Positions 19,052 through 27,691 of a stretch of DNA of 64,000 nt are shown here, piece by piece; position 1 is the first letter of the stretch, and every line of letters begins with the position of its first letter. The stretch lies in assembly GCA_964478165.1 (NCBI GenBank), contig CAYZGU010000010.1:1-64000 (forward strand). Reading direction: 5' to 3'. The notes under the pieces are model-generated. The model saw only the letters and a list, made by a program, of their open reading frames with translations, ran no database searches and had not been told where the DNA came from. Both the position numbers and the translations under genes were made by a program. Source of the DNA: CAYZGU01 sp964478165. GTDB taxonomy: Bacteria > Poribacteria > WGA-4E > JAJDTR01.

Positions 19052-19843
19052 TCACAAGGCAACAATCTGACGCATACGTTTAGCGATGTCGATTTGGGCT
19101 TCCCAATCTCCCGCGACCTCGTGGATGAAAGGTTCGGAGTAGTCGATCGCCCTGAGCTCCCGCATAACGGCTAACCAGTCAGTATCTCCATCGAGGAGAT
19201 TAACGAACTGATGCTCTCTACATTTAAAGTCCTTAAAATGCACACGCTTTATGCGAGAACCAAGCCCGCGAATCCAGTGTTCCGCATAGCCATACGCCAT
19301 CATGTTCGCAGTGTCGAGGTAGACACCAACCGATTCGCTGCCAACGCAGTCAATGAACTCTCGCATCTCTTTAGGACTGAGCAGAAACCTATTCCACACA
19401 TTTTCGAGGGCAATTACGGCACCGTTGGCTTCAGCACCTGGCGCAAGATCCTTCAGAACACCCACAAGATTGTCCCAGACAACTTGGTATGTTCCTTCCA
19501 CGCTGAGCTGACCTGGATGCAAGAGAATCGCCCCAACACCCAGTGTGCCGGCAATCTCCAGACTGCGAGTGACGGACCTGCTGGCCCTCTCGCGTTGCGC
19601 AGCGTCTAAACTCAGCAAATTTCCACCGTCATGATAATTAGCTATGATACTACTGATTTCGATTCCAGCCGCCGCGCACTTGTCACCAACACGTCTTATG
19701 TCTGACCGGTTCATATTAACATCCATGTTTCTATCTTCACCGAAGGTGAGCTCCACGGCCTCATATCCTGCCACCTGGCACAGTTCAAGAACCCTGTCGA
19801 GCGACATGTTTCCGAGCAGCAATTGCGTAATTCCAATTTTCAT
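19052..19843 (-). CDS. Sugar isomerase/epimerase TIM barrel (tagatose-3-epimerase-like)
   Basis: A 263-aa barrel resembling ketose 3-epimerases and L-xylulose/L-ribulose 5-phosphate epimerases. The four metal ligands are present: Glu in ALENVWN, Asp in LDTANM, His in VHFKDF and Glu in IHEVAG. GGAAG lies 6 nt before the ATG. It stands alone, with gaps of >400 bp on both sides. The likely role is interconversion of rare sugars, consistent with the other sugar enzymes here. Confidence 0.88.
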   Translation of the reverse strand: MKIGITQLLLGNMSLDRVLELCQVAGYEAVELTFGEDRNMDVNMNRSDIRRVGDKCAAAGIEISSIIANYHDGGNLLSLDAAQRERASRSVTRSLEIAGTLGVGAILLHPGQLSVEGTYQVVWDNLVGVLKDLAPGAEANGAVIALENVWNRFLLSPKEMREFIDCVGSESVGVYLDTANMMAYGYAEHWIRGLGSRIKRVHFKDFKCREHQFVNLLDGDTDWLAVMRELRAIDYSEPFIHEVAGDWEAQIDIAKRMRQIVAL

Positions 19844-20274
19844 CTGGCACTTCCAATCCTTTCAACATTATGGTCTTTTCAAACTTCTACAAAATAAATC
19901 CACAAGTCATGTGTCACAGAGAATAGTAGTATGTGAATCAATCTGCAGACAGCCTCTAATGTCCTCACTCATTCCGAGACTAGGTCCCCAGATTGGCACC
20001 AACTCAATATCGGAGGCTTGACACCACCCCACAGAACATCTTTTATTGGAAGGCAGAATGTTGAGCAACAGCCTTACTCGCTAAACCAGCACATTGTTGT
20101 GCGCACAGAGTACTTCGTACTACGTGATTATTCAGTCCTATAGTAGTCATGCCTTCCCGCTAGCGCCCAGCCCATCTCCAGCGCGTAGTTCAGGAAAGAA
20201 GTCTGACGTACTCCGAATCAGGTGTTACCACGTTCCCCATGTAGCTCAACAAACAAAACATCTCTACACCTTCT
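19844..20274. other. Gap; possibly structured RNA downstream of the cyclo-ligase gene
   Basis: About 0.43 kb immediately 3' of the 5-formyl-THF cyclo-ligase gene. On the minus strand it has several small self-complementary pieces (a TGTGCGCACA palindrome near 20098-20107, AGTAC-TTC-GTACT next to it). In many bacteria 6S RNA is encoded beside this enzyme, usually on the upstream side, but I cannot fold a convincing 6S here. Confidence 0.3.
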
Positions 20275-20865
20275 TCACAATCTACACACCACGTTGCCCT
20301 TCTCGGTGAAGATATAGTGTAACGGAACGTCCCACGGCTGTGGTTGTATGTCTGCCACGATTTGTTGCTCAAAAGCCAATCCAATCCAGATTGCTTCTGG
20401 ACAATTCGGAAGAAAACGATCATAAAACCCACCGCCAAAGCCAACGCGATAACCTTTCAGGTCAAAAGCAATGCCAGGCACAACAATCAAGTCAATCTGG
20501 TCGATCGGGAACTTATCGCAAATCTCTTTGTTCGGCTGGAGCATACCGTAGCCGTGGCGCTCAAGGTCCCCCTTGGCATTCTCAATACGGTATGGAATTA
20601 GTGTGCGACACTTCATTTCCGTCACCGGTGCGAGGGCAACTTTACCGTGGTTAAATAGGTAATCGAGCACGTCATGCGTATCAACCTCACTTCGCATGCC
20701 GAGATAAATCATTACACTTTCAATCGAACGCGTCTTTATCCAATTAGTGACCTGTGTAGCGATTCGCTTGCTCAATTCGAACCGCATCTGAGGGGGAATA
20801 TTGTTTCGTCTTTGTAGAGCTTCTTTACGGAGGGATGCGCGATTTTCGTTTCTTGTCATACCCAT
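20275..20865 (-). CDS. 5-formyltetrahydrofolate cyclo-ligase
   Basis: A 196-aa enzyme that converts 5-formyl-THF to 5,10-methenyl-THF using ATP. The family signature GFGGGFYDRFL near residue 145, the basic N-terminal segment (RKEALQRR) and VPGIAFD are present, with typical length. Start is ATG 20865 or ATG 20859 (MGMTRNEN); neither has a strong Shine-Dalgarno. It is isolated between two gaps. Housekeeping folate metabolism, cytoplasmic. Confidence 0.93.
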   Translation of the reverse strand: MGMTRNENRASLRKEALQRRNNIPPQMRFELSKRIATQVTNWIKTRSIESVMIYLGMRSEVDTHDVLDYLFNHGKVALAPVTEMKCRTLIPYRIENAKGDLERHGYGMLQPNKEICDKFPIDQIDLIVVPGIAFDLKGYRVGFGGGFYDRFLPNCPEAIWIGLAFEQQIVADIQPQPWDVPLHYIFTEKGNVVCRL

Positions 20866-21358
20866 GGCTGGCTGAAACTTTAGTAAAAGAAGGTATTTAG
20901 CTGCGTGTTATGATTGACCGCCATAAGGATAAGGCATTATCATTAATACATAAGTCGAAACCTTCTTTGAGTCATCCAGGTTCCATTTAAAGAATGTGCA
21001 AACTTGGACATGGCGAGGTCAGTAGTTGTGCAAAAAACGACAGGGTTTCCGACTCCTCGGTCCACTCCCTTTTTCGCGAATGGGGATCGATGGCCATCTT
21101 GAACAGTACCGTACAGTAGCTTTGCCCATGGCAAGCAACTCCTCAATGCGTCTCAACGCAAGTTCAGCTGGCCGTTCCACCAGTTACAATACGATAATGC
21201 TCTTAGATCCTACTCCGATCAAAGCGTGCTGCGGATTCCACCAGGCAAAATTGCGATTCTGTTGGCCATAAAGCGAACCCAAATTGAAGCACTAGCGATC
21301 CCATTGTGATTAATCCGCTGCCACAATTCACTCACGACGATCTTGTACTCGCTGTAGG
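20866..21358. other. Gap with coding-like traces
   Basis: About 0.5 kb. On the minus strand, separate frames show short coding-like runs (for example LALRRIEELLAMGKATVRY near 21100) interrupted by stops. This looks like a decayed gene that I cannot name. It also serves as the upstream region of the cyclo-ligase gene. Confidence 0.35.
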
Positions 21359-21417
21359 CAAGACACGTCTCCGTACAATCAACAGGAATTTGGCAGACAG
21401 TTCGGATACGTGTCTTG
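21359..21417 (-). terminator. Long-stem hairpin just after the glyoxalase gene
   Basis: CAAGACACGT at 21359-21368 pairs perfectly with 21408-21417, and after a 2x2 internal loop CCG (21371-21373) pairs with CGG (21403-21405). It begins 17 nt downstream of the glyoxalase stop on the minus strand. No U-tract follows, so it may be an mRNA 3' stabilising hairpin or a factor-dependent stop and not a classical intrinsic terminator. Confidence 0.4.
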
Positions 21418-21433
21418 TGCTTCACATCCTACT

Positions 21434-21814
21434 TCATGTTTCCAATAACTCGACCTCATAGCCATCTGGATCTGTGATAAATGCCATCTTCAGTCCACCT
21501 GACGTGAATTGTTCGCGCCAACCATTAGGCCAGATCTCGAGCCCTGTCTTTTCAAGGCCATCGCAGAAACCAACGAGATCTGGCACACCAAGAGCGAAGT
21601 GCATTAAATCTTCCGGAACGCTGACCTCGTAATCAGGAGAATAGGTCAACTCGAGCGTGTGCTTGTTGCCTGGCAATTCCATGTGCACGATCTGATTTCC
21701 TGCCGGGGATTTGTCACTTCGTCCCTTCACCACAAAACCGAGATGATCAGCGTACCATCCAATCGAACTCTCGAAATCACTCACACGAATTCGTGTGTGT
21801 AGAAATTCTGTCAT
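21434..21814 (-). CDS. gloA: Glyoxalase I (lactoylglutathione lyase)-like protein
   Basis: A 126-aa vicinal-oxygen-chelate protein. The metal ligands match the E. coli GlxI positions closely: His6, Glu55, His72 and Glu122 (H5, E56, H74 and E122 in E. coli). The compact length without the eukaryotic insertions fits the Ni/Co type. It would isomerise the hemithioacetal of methylglyoxal to S-lactoylglutathione, although other VOC lyases share the same ligands. GGAG lies 6 nt before the ATG. Monocistronic in appearance, with a long-stem hairpin directly downstream. Confidence 0.82.
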   Translation of the reverse strand: MTEFLHTRIRVSDFESSIGWYADHLGFVVKGRSDKSPAGNQIVHMELPGNKHTLELTYSPDYEVSVPEDLMHFALGVPDLVGFCDGLEKTGLEIWPNGWREQFTSGGLKMAFITDPDGYEVELLET

Positions 21815-22101
21815 GTTAATCTCCTTTCTCCAAGTGGGCTCTATGTAGCAACTTAATGAAACCCTTCCTTTTCATTTTGCATTTCCGCCATCATAATTCC
21901 TGAATTTCATTGCCCTCGTAAGCTCATAGGGTCAATCGAGTACCACTTCACGGATGCAAACCGCCTACCGTAGAGGGATTTGTGACAGAGAAAAACGACG
22001 GAACAGGACGACTTTCGAGCACAAAAGTGGGATGACAAGCCAATTCCAATACTGAGCGACAACCGACATACCCTATTCCGTGCGATACGATTGTCCAACC
22101 C

Positions 22102-23205
22102 TTAACTTAGAACAGAACCATCAACCGGCAATGGGATAACATCCTCTGGGTCAATCCAAAACTGGAGACTCTCTTCCCTCTTCTTTCCGTGCGCCCCTGG
22201 ATTATGGACTACCGCCTTAACCCGGACGTCCTCAGTAACTGCAAGTTGGTACTCCTCGACGCGTCCCAAATAGATGGCTTCAAGCACTTGTGCCTTTAGC
22301 CTATTCGGCACGTCCGACGGAATCGCGTCGGTTACATTAATCGACTCTGGACGAACCGAGCAGACTATATCTTCACCATTGGTAAATTTATGGTAGACTT
22401 TTGTAGAGTGGAGTAAGCCAACTGGGCTTTCAATCTCGGCACATCCATTGGAAAGCAGTCTGATTTTACCGTTGATGAAATTGGTTTCGCCAACGAAACT
22501 TGCAACGAAAGGGTTTTCAGGAAATCGGTAAATGTCCCGTGGTGTACCCACCTGGACAACTGTCCCATTTTTCATAATTGCCATCCGGTCGGCAAGTGAG
22601 AGTGCTTCGGCTTGATCGTGTGTGACATAAACAGCAGTCGTATGAGCGCGTGAATGTATCTGTTTAATCTCGTGACGCATTTCTAAGCGCAACTGTGCAT
22701 CCAGATTGCTCAAGGGCTCATCAAGGAGCAAGACGTTTGGTTCGATAACCAATGCTCGGGCCAGCGCGATTCGTTGTTGCTGTCCTCCGGATAGCTTGTT
22801 CACAGGACGATTAGCATATTCTAGCATCTGCACAACTTCGAGTACTTCAGCTACACGCTTCTCTCGTACTTCCTTATCCACCTTTCGGAGCGCCAGACCA
22901 TATGCAATGTTTTCGGAAACGGTCATGTGGGGCCACAAGGCATAATTCTGGAACACCATGCCGGTATTCCGCTTGTGCGGCGGAACATTATTCATCAGCC
23001 GGCCACCGAAGGTTAATCGTCCGGCGTCGGGCTGATAAAACCCTGCAATGATACGCAGACATGTCGTTTTCCCGCACCCAGATGGGCCTAGAAGGAAAAA
23101 CAGTTCTCCCTCCTTGATCTCAAGGCTGACATCATTGACCGCAATCGTAGTATCAAATGCCTTAACAATATGATCTAATCGAACTTCGAGTGACAATTCA
23201 AGCAA
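22102..23205 (-). CDS. ABC transporter ATPase, MalK/UgpC/PotA type
   Basis: A 367-aa importer ATPase: Walker A GPSGCGKTT (residues 40-48), Q-loop, signature LSGGQQQ, Walker B VLLLDEP, D-loop SNLD, H-loop VTHDQ, then a C-terminal TOBE-like regulatory domain. Such subunits power uptake of sugars, glycerol phosphate, polyamines or iron. The start is a TTG (23205; a second TTG at 23196 is better spaced from GAAAGG); no ATG exists near the family N-terminus. It begins 14 bp after the lepB stop. No permease or binding protein gene is in the window, so it is an orphan or a shared ATPase. Confidence 0.93.
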   Translation of the reverse strand: MLELSLEVRLDHIVKAFDTTIAVNDVSLEIKEGELFFLLGPSGCGKTTCLRIIAGFYQPDAGRLTFGGRLMNNVPPHKRNTGMVFQNYALWPHMTVSENIAYGLALRKVDKEVREKRVAEVLEVVQMLEYANRPVNKLSGGQQQRIALARALVIEPNVLLLDEPLSNLDAQLRLEMRHEIKQIHSRAHTTAVYVTHDQAEALSLADRMAIMKNGTVVQVGTPRDIYRFPENPFVASFVGETNFINGKIRLLSNGCAEIESPVGLLHSTKVYHKFTNGEDIVCSVRPESINVTDAIPSDVPNRLKAQVLEAIYLGRVEEYQLAVTEDVRVKAVVHNPGAHGKKREESLQFWIDPEDVIPLPVDGSVLS

Positions 23206-23218
23206 TACCTTTCATGTC

Positions 23219-24016
23219 TCATTTTTGCTTCCCGTCAAACTCAGCGCGAATCGGCTTGCAGATACGATTAAATCGAATCTTTCCAAGAATTTCCCAAATC
23301 GCCCATGGTGCGCTGAGCCTAGACATGCTGTCATACGACCAATAGACTAAAAAGGCCTGGCCTTTAACCTCATCGAGCGACGCCGGTCCCCAGGTTCGAC
23401 TATCGCTACTTTGATCGCGATTATCTCCCATTGCAAAAAGATTACCCTCTGGCACGCGAAACGGACGACCGTCCGGATACTTGCTCCGGAACTGATTCCG
23501 CGAAAGTGTAAAATCAGTAAACGCCTCCCCCTTAGGTATATATCGTGGTTTGAGGAAAGGCGGAAAATTTGATTTATATGGATGGGATATATGCTTAGTG
23601 TAATTACTGTCGTCAATCACCCTGCCATTGACATAGAGCACATCTCTCTTGGTTTCTAGTGTGTCACCCGAAATGCCAACGATCCGTTTAATAAAATTCT
23701 TGCTCCGCTCATGAGGCGGTATGAACACAAACACATCACCCCGAGTTGGCTGGTGAAAGTCGAAGAGTTTTATATCTGTACCAGGAAGCTTAATCCCGTA
23801 GATAAATTTACAGACGAGAATCCGGTCCCCAATGAGTAATGTGTTCTCCATCGAACCAGATGGAATTTTGAACGGCTCAATGACAAAGGGACGGATAAAT
23901 CCAAACACGAGCACAAAAGCAACTACCGCCACTTGCAAGTATTCCCAGACAAGAGTAGTTTGAAATCTTTGCCAGCGACTCAGATATTTGTCTGTGTCAG
24001 CGTTCAGCGTGTGCAT
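23219..24016 (-). CDS. lepB: Signal peptidase I
   Basis: A 265-aa membrane serine protease that removes Sec/Tat signal peptides. One N-terminal transmembrane segment (VVAFVLVFGFI) leads into box B with the catalytic Ser (PSGSME); the catalytic Lys is in FIKRIVG; GDNRDQSSDSR is box E. ATG 24016 is preferred: GGAGGT lies 13 nt upstream, while the in-frame TTG seven codons earlier is itself within that site. LepA lies 97 bp upstream, as in many bacteria. The several exported proteins at 48-62 kb are likely substrates. Confidence 0.95.
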   Translation of the reverse strand: MHTLNADTDKYLSRWQRFQTTLVWEYLQVAVVAFVLVFGFIRPFVIEPFKIPSGSMENTLLIGDRILVCKFIYGIKLPGTDIKLFDFHQPTRGDVFVFIPPHERSKNFIKRIVGISGDTLETKRDVLYVNGRVIDDSNYTKHISHPYKSNFPPFLKPRYIPKGEAFTDFTLSRNQFRSKYPDGRPFRVPEGNLFAMGDNRDQSSDSRTWGPASLDEVKGQAFLVYWSYDSMSRLSAPWAIWEILGKIRFNRICKPIRAEFDGKQK

Positions 24017-24112
24017 CAGTTTATTTTGTACCTCCAATACTAAAGCTAGATCCTAAACCAGAGTGACAGACATCAGGAATTATCTTTGGCCAAGAAAACG
24101 ATTCGCAATACC

Positions 24113-25915
24113 TCACTCATCTGCCGACAGAACTGCCATGAACGCTTCCTGTGGGACCTCCACACTGCCGATTTGTTTCATGCGTTTTTTTCCCTCTTTT
24201 TGTTTCTCCAATAGCTTGCGTTTTCGAGTAATGTCCCCGCCGTAACACTTCCCTGTAACATTCTTTCGCAACGCGCGCACGGTTTCACGTGCGATGATTT
24301 TGTTGCCAATCGCAGCTTGTAGTGGAATCTCGAACATCTGACGCGGAATCAACTCTCGCAGTTTTTCAACAAATGCTTTCCCACGCTGATATGCCATGTC
24401 TCGATGGAGAATGGCCGACAGTGCGTCGACCGCTTTGCCATTGAGCAAAACATCCAACTTGACGAGATCTGATGTTTTGTATTCACCTACATCGTATTCG
24501 AGCGATCCATATCCACGAGTCACGGATTTTAATTTATCGTAAAAATCCATCAGAATCTCGCTTAAGGGGAGATCGTAGAAAACCTGCACCCGGGTCTCAT
24601 CGAGTTGATTCATGCGAATAAATGTGCCGCGCCGTTTTTGGCAGATGTCCATCACATTTCCGATGTAGTCTCGAGGCACAATAATCTCAGCAGTGATGTG
24701 AGGTTCTTCAATATGAGCAATCCGATCACGGGGGGGCATCTGTGCAGGATTATCGACTTCAAGACAACTTCCTTCCGTTGTGAAGATATTGTATTTGACA
24801 CTCGGCACCGTGCGAATAAGAGACAAGTCAAATTCTCGCTCAAGACGCTCCTGAATCACTTCCATGTGTAGCAACCCTAAGAAACCACACCGGAATCCGA
24901 AGCCAAGGGCAACCGAAGTTTCTGGTTCAAAAGTAAAGGATGAATCATTTAATTTCAGTTTTTCTAAGGCCTCTCTTAGCGTTATAAAGTCACTTGTATC
25001 CGACGGATAGAGACCACAGAAGACCAACGGCTTCATTTCTCGATAACCCGCCAATGCCTGGGAAGTAGGCTTGTCGTAGTGAGTAATTGTGTCACCAATC
25101 TTAGCACTTGCAATCTCTCTAACTCCAGCAACAAGGTATCCAACAGCACCCGTTTCAAGCTGCGGAACAGGTGTCATCGCCGGCAGGAAAACTCCCACTT
25201 CTTCTACATCAAAGGCCTTTTCTGTGGCCATTAGCTTTATTCTATCACCCGGCTTCACAACGTTGTCAAAGACCCGGGTATACATAATCACACCCCGATA
25301 GTTGTCGTACATGGAATCAATGACCAGCGCTTTAAGTGGTGCATTTGGATGTCCACTAGGCGGTGGGATGCGAGTAACAATCGCTTCGAGAATTTCATCG
25401 ACACCGATTCCTTCTTTCGCACTCACCAGAAGCACGTCTTCTGCAGGAAGCCCAATAATTTCCTCAATTTGATTCTTAACGTCGTCTGGACGAGCAGTTG
25501 GGAGATCGATTTTATTAATAACTGGCAGAATCTCAAGATCATGATTTACAGCGAGATAGGCATTTGCAAGAGTTTGTGCTTCCACTCCCTGTGCTGCGTC
25601 AACAATCAGAACAGCTCCTTCGCAAGCCGCCAGGCTTCTCGAAACCTCGTAAGTGAAGTCGACATGCCCTGGCGTATCAATCAGGTTGAGTTCGTATAGG
25701 TATCCGTCATTAGCTTTATACTCTAGCTTTACGACCGTGGCTTTAATAGTAATACCACGTTCTCGTTCAAGATCCATCTGATCGAGGACCTGCTCACGCA
25801 TTTCGCGTTGCGTCAATCGACCCGTGTACTCCAGCAGTCGATCGCTCAGCGTGCTTTTGCCATGATCGATGTGACCAAGGATACAATAGTTTCTCGTTCG
25901 CGTTTCTTTACTCAT
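24113..25915 (-). CDS. lepA: Elongation factor 4 (LepA)
   Basis: A 600-aa translational GTPase. G1 GHIDHGKS, G3 DTPGH and G4 NKIDLP are seen, followed by EF-G-like domains and the LepA-specific C-terminal domain ending in KRKLLEKQKEGKKRM. Length is exactly typical. It promotes translation recovery on stalled ribosomes. A GGAAA-type weak ribosome site precedes ATG 25915. lepA-lepB order on one strand is conserved in many bacteria. Confidence 0.98.
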   Translation of the reverse strand: MSKETRTRNYCILGHIDHGKSTLSDRLLEYTGRLTQREMREQVLDQMDLERERGITIKATVVKLEYKANDGYLYELNLIDTPGHVDFTYEVSRSLAACEGAVLIVDAAQGVEAQTLANAYLAVNHDLEILPVINKIDLPTARPDDVKNQIEEIIGLPAEDVLLVSAKEGIGVDEILEAIVTRIPPPSGHPNAPLKALVIDSMYDNYRGVIMYTRVFDNVVKPGDRIKLMATEKAFDVEEVGVFLPAMTPVPQLETGAVGYLVAGVREIASAKIGDTITHYDKPTSQALAGYREMKPLVFCGLYPSDTSDFITLREALEKLKLNDSSFTFEPETSVALGFGFRCGFLGLLHMEVIQERLEREFDLSLIRTVPSVKYNIFTTEGSCLEVDNPAQMPPRDRIAHIEEPHITAEIIVPRDYIGNVMDICQKRRGTFIRMNQLDETRVQVFYDLPLSEILMDFYDKLKSVTRGYGSLEYDVGEYKTSDLVKLDVLLNGKAVDALSAILHRDMAYQRGKAFVEKLRELIPRQMFEIPLQAAIGNKIIARETVRALRKNVTGKCYGGDITRKRKLLEKQKEGKKRMKQIGSVEVPQEAFMAVLSADE

Positions 25916-26154
25916 GCGTTTCCATTGAAATTCTTGCGATTGTGAACTGCCGACAGAGTAACTGTCCCCCGTACATCAAATGAGTGCCAATCTGGCGAAT
26001 GACAGTTTGGGCCATCCTCTAACAAACAGCAGCCCGACGCTGGCCACTCATAAGGCCTTTCGCCGTAAATAGAGAAATCGGCTGAATTGAGATACATTTG
26101 AGACCAGTACCTTGAGATGTCAGGTCAACAGGACACCTGCACGTTCCAAAGATA

Positions 26155-26913
26155 TCAAACACCCTTTAGTGTGGCGCACGTGCCATGCATTTTGCGTGAC
26201 GCATCTCCCATCTCTCGAAGGATTTCCTGGACCGCTTGATGCGGGACATCAGCGCGAGTGATAGGACGTCCGACAACAATGTAATCCGCACCCGCAGTAA
26301 CTGCTTCTGCCGGTGTTGTAATTCGCCGCTGATCGCCCACCGCAGCCCACTTCGGCCGGATGCCCGGGGTAACAATTAGAAAATTCTCGCCACAAACATC
26401 CCGAATTAGCTCAATCTCCAACGGCGACGCAACGACCCCGTCCAGGCCTGCTTTCTGGGACAACTCCGCGAGATAGGCTACTTGATCCTTTAACGTCCGC
26501 CGGGTATCGAAGTCGCGCTGAAAACTGTATTCGTCGATACTCGTAAGCACTGTGACACCTAGGAGTTTCGGCGTAGAAACCCCTAACTCACTGGATTTCT
26601 GGTCTGCCGCCATTCTCGCCGCGGACATCATCTTCAAACCGCCTAAAGCGTGCATGTTAATCATGCCGGCACCCAGCTGCGTAGCTGAAGCGACAGCACC
26701 AGCGACCGTATTGGGAATGTCATGAAATTTGAGATCGAGGAAAATCCCGTCCGTAAAACAACGGAACCGGTCAACAGATGAAGGACCCGCAGCGGTGAAA
26801 AGTTCCTTGCCTATCTTGAACCATCCCACCTCACTGGAGAGCTGGGAGACAATCTGACTTGCCTCCTCCACGGTATCGAGGTCTAGTGCAACAATCAGCT
26901 GGGTTTCGGACAT
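26155..26913 (-). CDS. pyrF: Orotidine 5'-phosphate decarboxylase
   Basis: A 252-aa enzyme of pyrimidine synthesis (OMP to UMP). The catalytic DxKxxD motif is FLDLKFHDIPNT (Asp60, Lys62, Asp65), with Lys33 in WFKIGKE and the phosphate-binding end IVVGRPIT. It starts 12 bp after the rlpA stop, so it is co-transcribed with that gene. Confidence 0.97.
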   Translation of the reverse strand: MSETQLIVALDLDTVEEASQIVSQLSSEVGWFKIGKELFTAAGPSSVDRFRCFTDGIFLDLKFHDIPNTVAGAVASATQLGAGMINMHALGGLKMMSAARMAADQKSSELGVSTPKLLGVTVLTSIDEYSFQRDFDTRRTLKDQVAYLAELSQKAGLDGVVASPLEIELIRDVCGENFLIVTPGIRPKWAAVGDQRRITTPAEAVTAGADYIVVGRPITRADVPHQAVQEILREMGDASRKMHGTCATLKGV

Positions 26914-26925
26914 CTCTAATCTTCT

Positions 26926-27621
26926 TTAGCTGTTGGGTTTTTGGCGCGGTGGCAAAATATCAACCCGCACCTTTGCTATACCCGACAGGAGCATGCCGAG
27001 TTCAGCCGCTGCCTTTCGCGAGAGGTCGATAATCCGTCCCTTAACAAACGGCCCCCGATCATTAATACGGACAACAACACATTTGTTATTGTTCAGATTC
27101 ACCACACGTACCCGTGTGTTAAAAGGAAGTTCTTTATGTGCGGCGGTCAATTCATCCATGTTGTATATCTCGCCATTTGCTGTTTTCCTTCCATGAAATT
27201 TTTTGCCGTACCATGATGCGATGCCCGTTAGTGTTCTGATGCGACGGATTTCAGCCCGTCCGCCCCCATTCTCCAACAAATCAAGAGTTCTCGCTGCACG
27301 CCAGGACACCAAAAGAATATATTCAGCCTCTCTCAAGCAACGATCATTAATGCGTACGATTACCTGCGTTCCATTCTTAGGATTGAGAACACGGACATGA
27401 GTCCCAAAAGGCAGCGACGGATGTGCGCCAACCAAATCTCTATAGTCATAAAGTTCGCCACTGGCAGTTACCTTGCCCTGAAGTGATTTGCTAATCCATT
27501 TCACCCATCCATTGTCTGCTTTCTGGTTCGCCGAGCTGTCAGCACTGAAAGCGCACCCGCAGAGTAAAATACAGATGATGACAAAACCGCAAAACTCCGG
27601 AGACATACGAGATCTATTCAT
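26926..27621 (-). CDS. RlpA-like lipoprotein with two double-psi beta-barrel domains
   Basis: A 231-aa exported protein. Residues 11-23 form a hydrophobic signal ending in LLCGC, a plausible lipobox with Cys23. Two RlpA-like barrels follow. The second (about 133-225) is canonical: GIASWYG, His162 in AAHKELPF and catalytic Asp188 in INDRGPF, as in septal lytic transglycosylases acting on denuded glycan. The first (about 47-120) keeps His67 (GAHPSLPF) and Asp93 (INDRC) but lacks the ASWYG strand and the GPF turn, so it looks like a degenerate copy. Members usually have one barrel with or without SPOR; no SPOR domain is present here. Transcribed with pyrF. Confidence 0.88.
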   Translation of the reverse strand: MNRSRMSPEFCGFVIICILLCGCAFSADSSANQKADNGWVKWISKSLQGKVTASGELYDYRDLVGAHPSLPFGTHVRVLNPKNGTQVIVRINDRCLREAEYILLVSWRAARTLDLLENGGGRAEIRRIRTLTGIASWYGKKFHGRKTANGEIYNMDELTAAHKELPFNTRVRVVNLNNNKCVVVRINDRGPFVKGRIIDLSRKAAAELGMLLSGIAKVRVDILPPRQKPNS

Positions 27622-27691
27622 AACTCAGCCCATCGGCGACTCGGGGTTGGTAGATAATACAACGTTCCAAAACAAGGCTTGTTACATCGCG

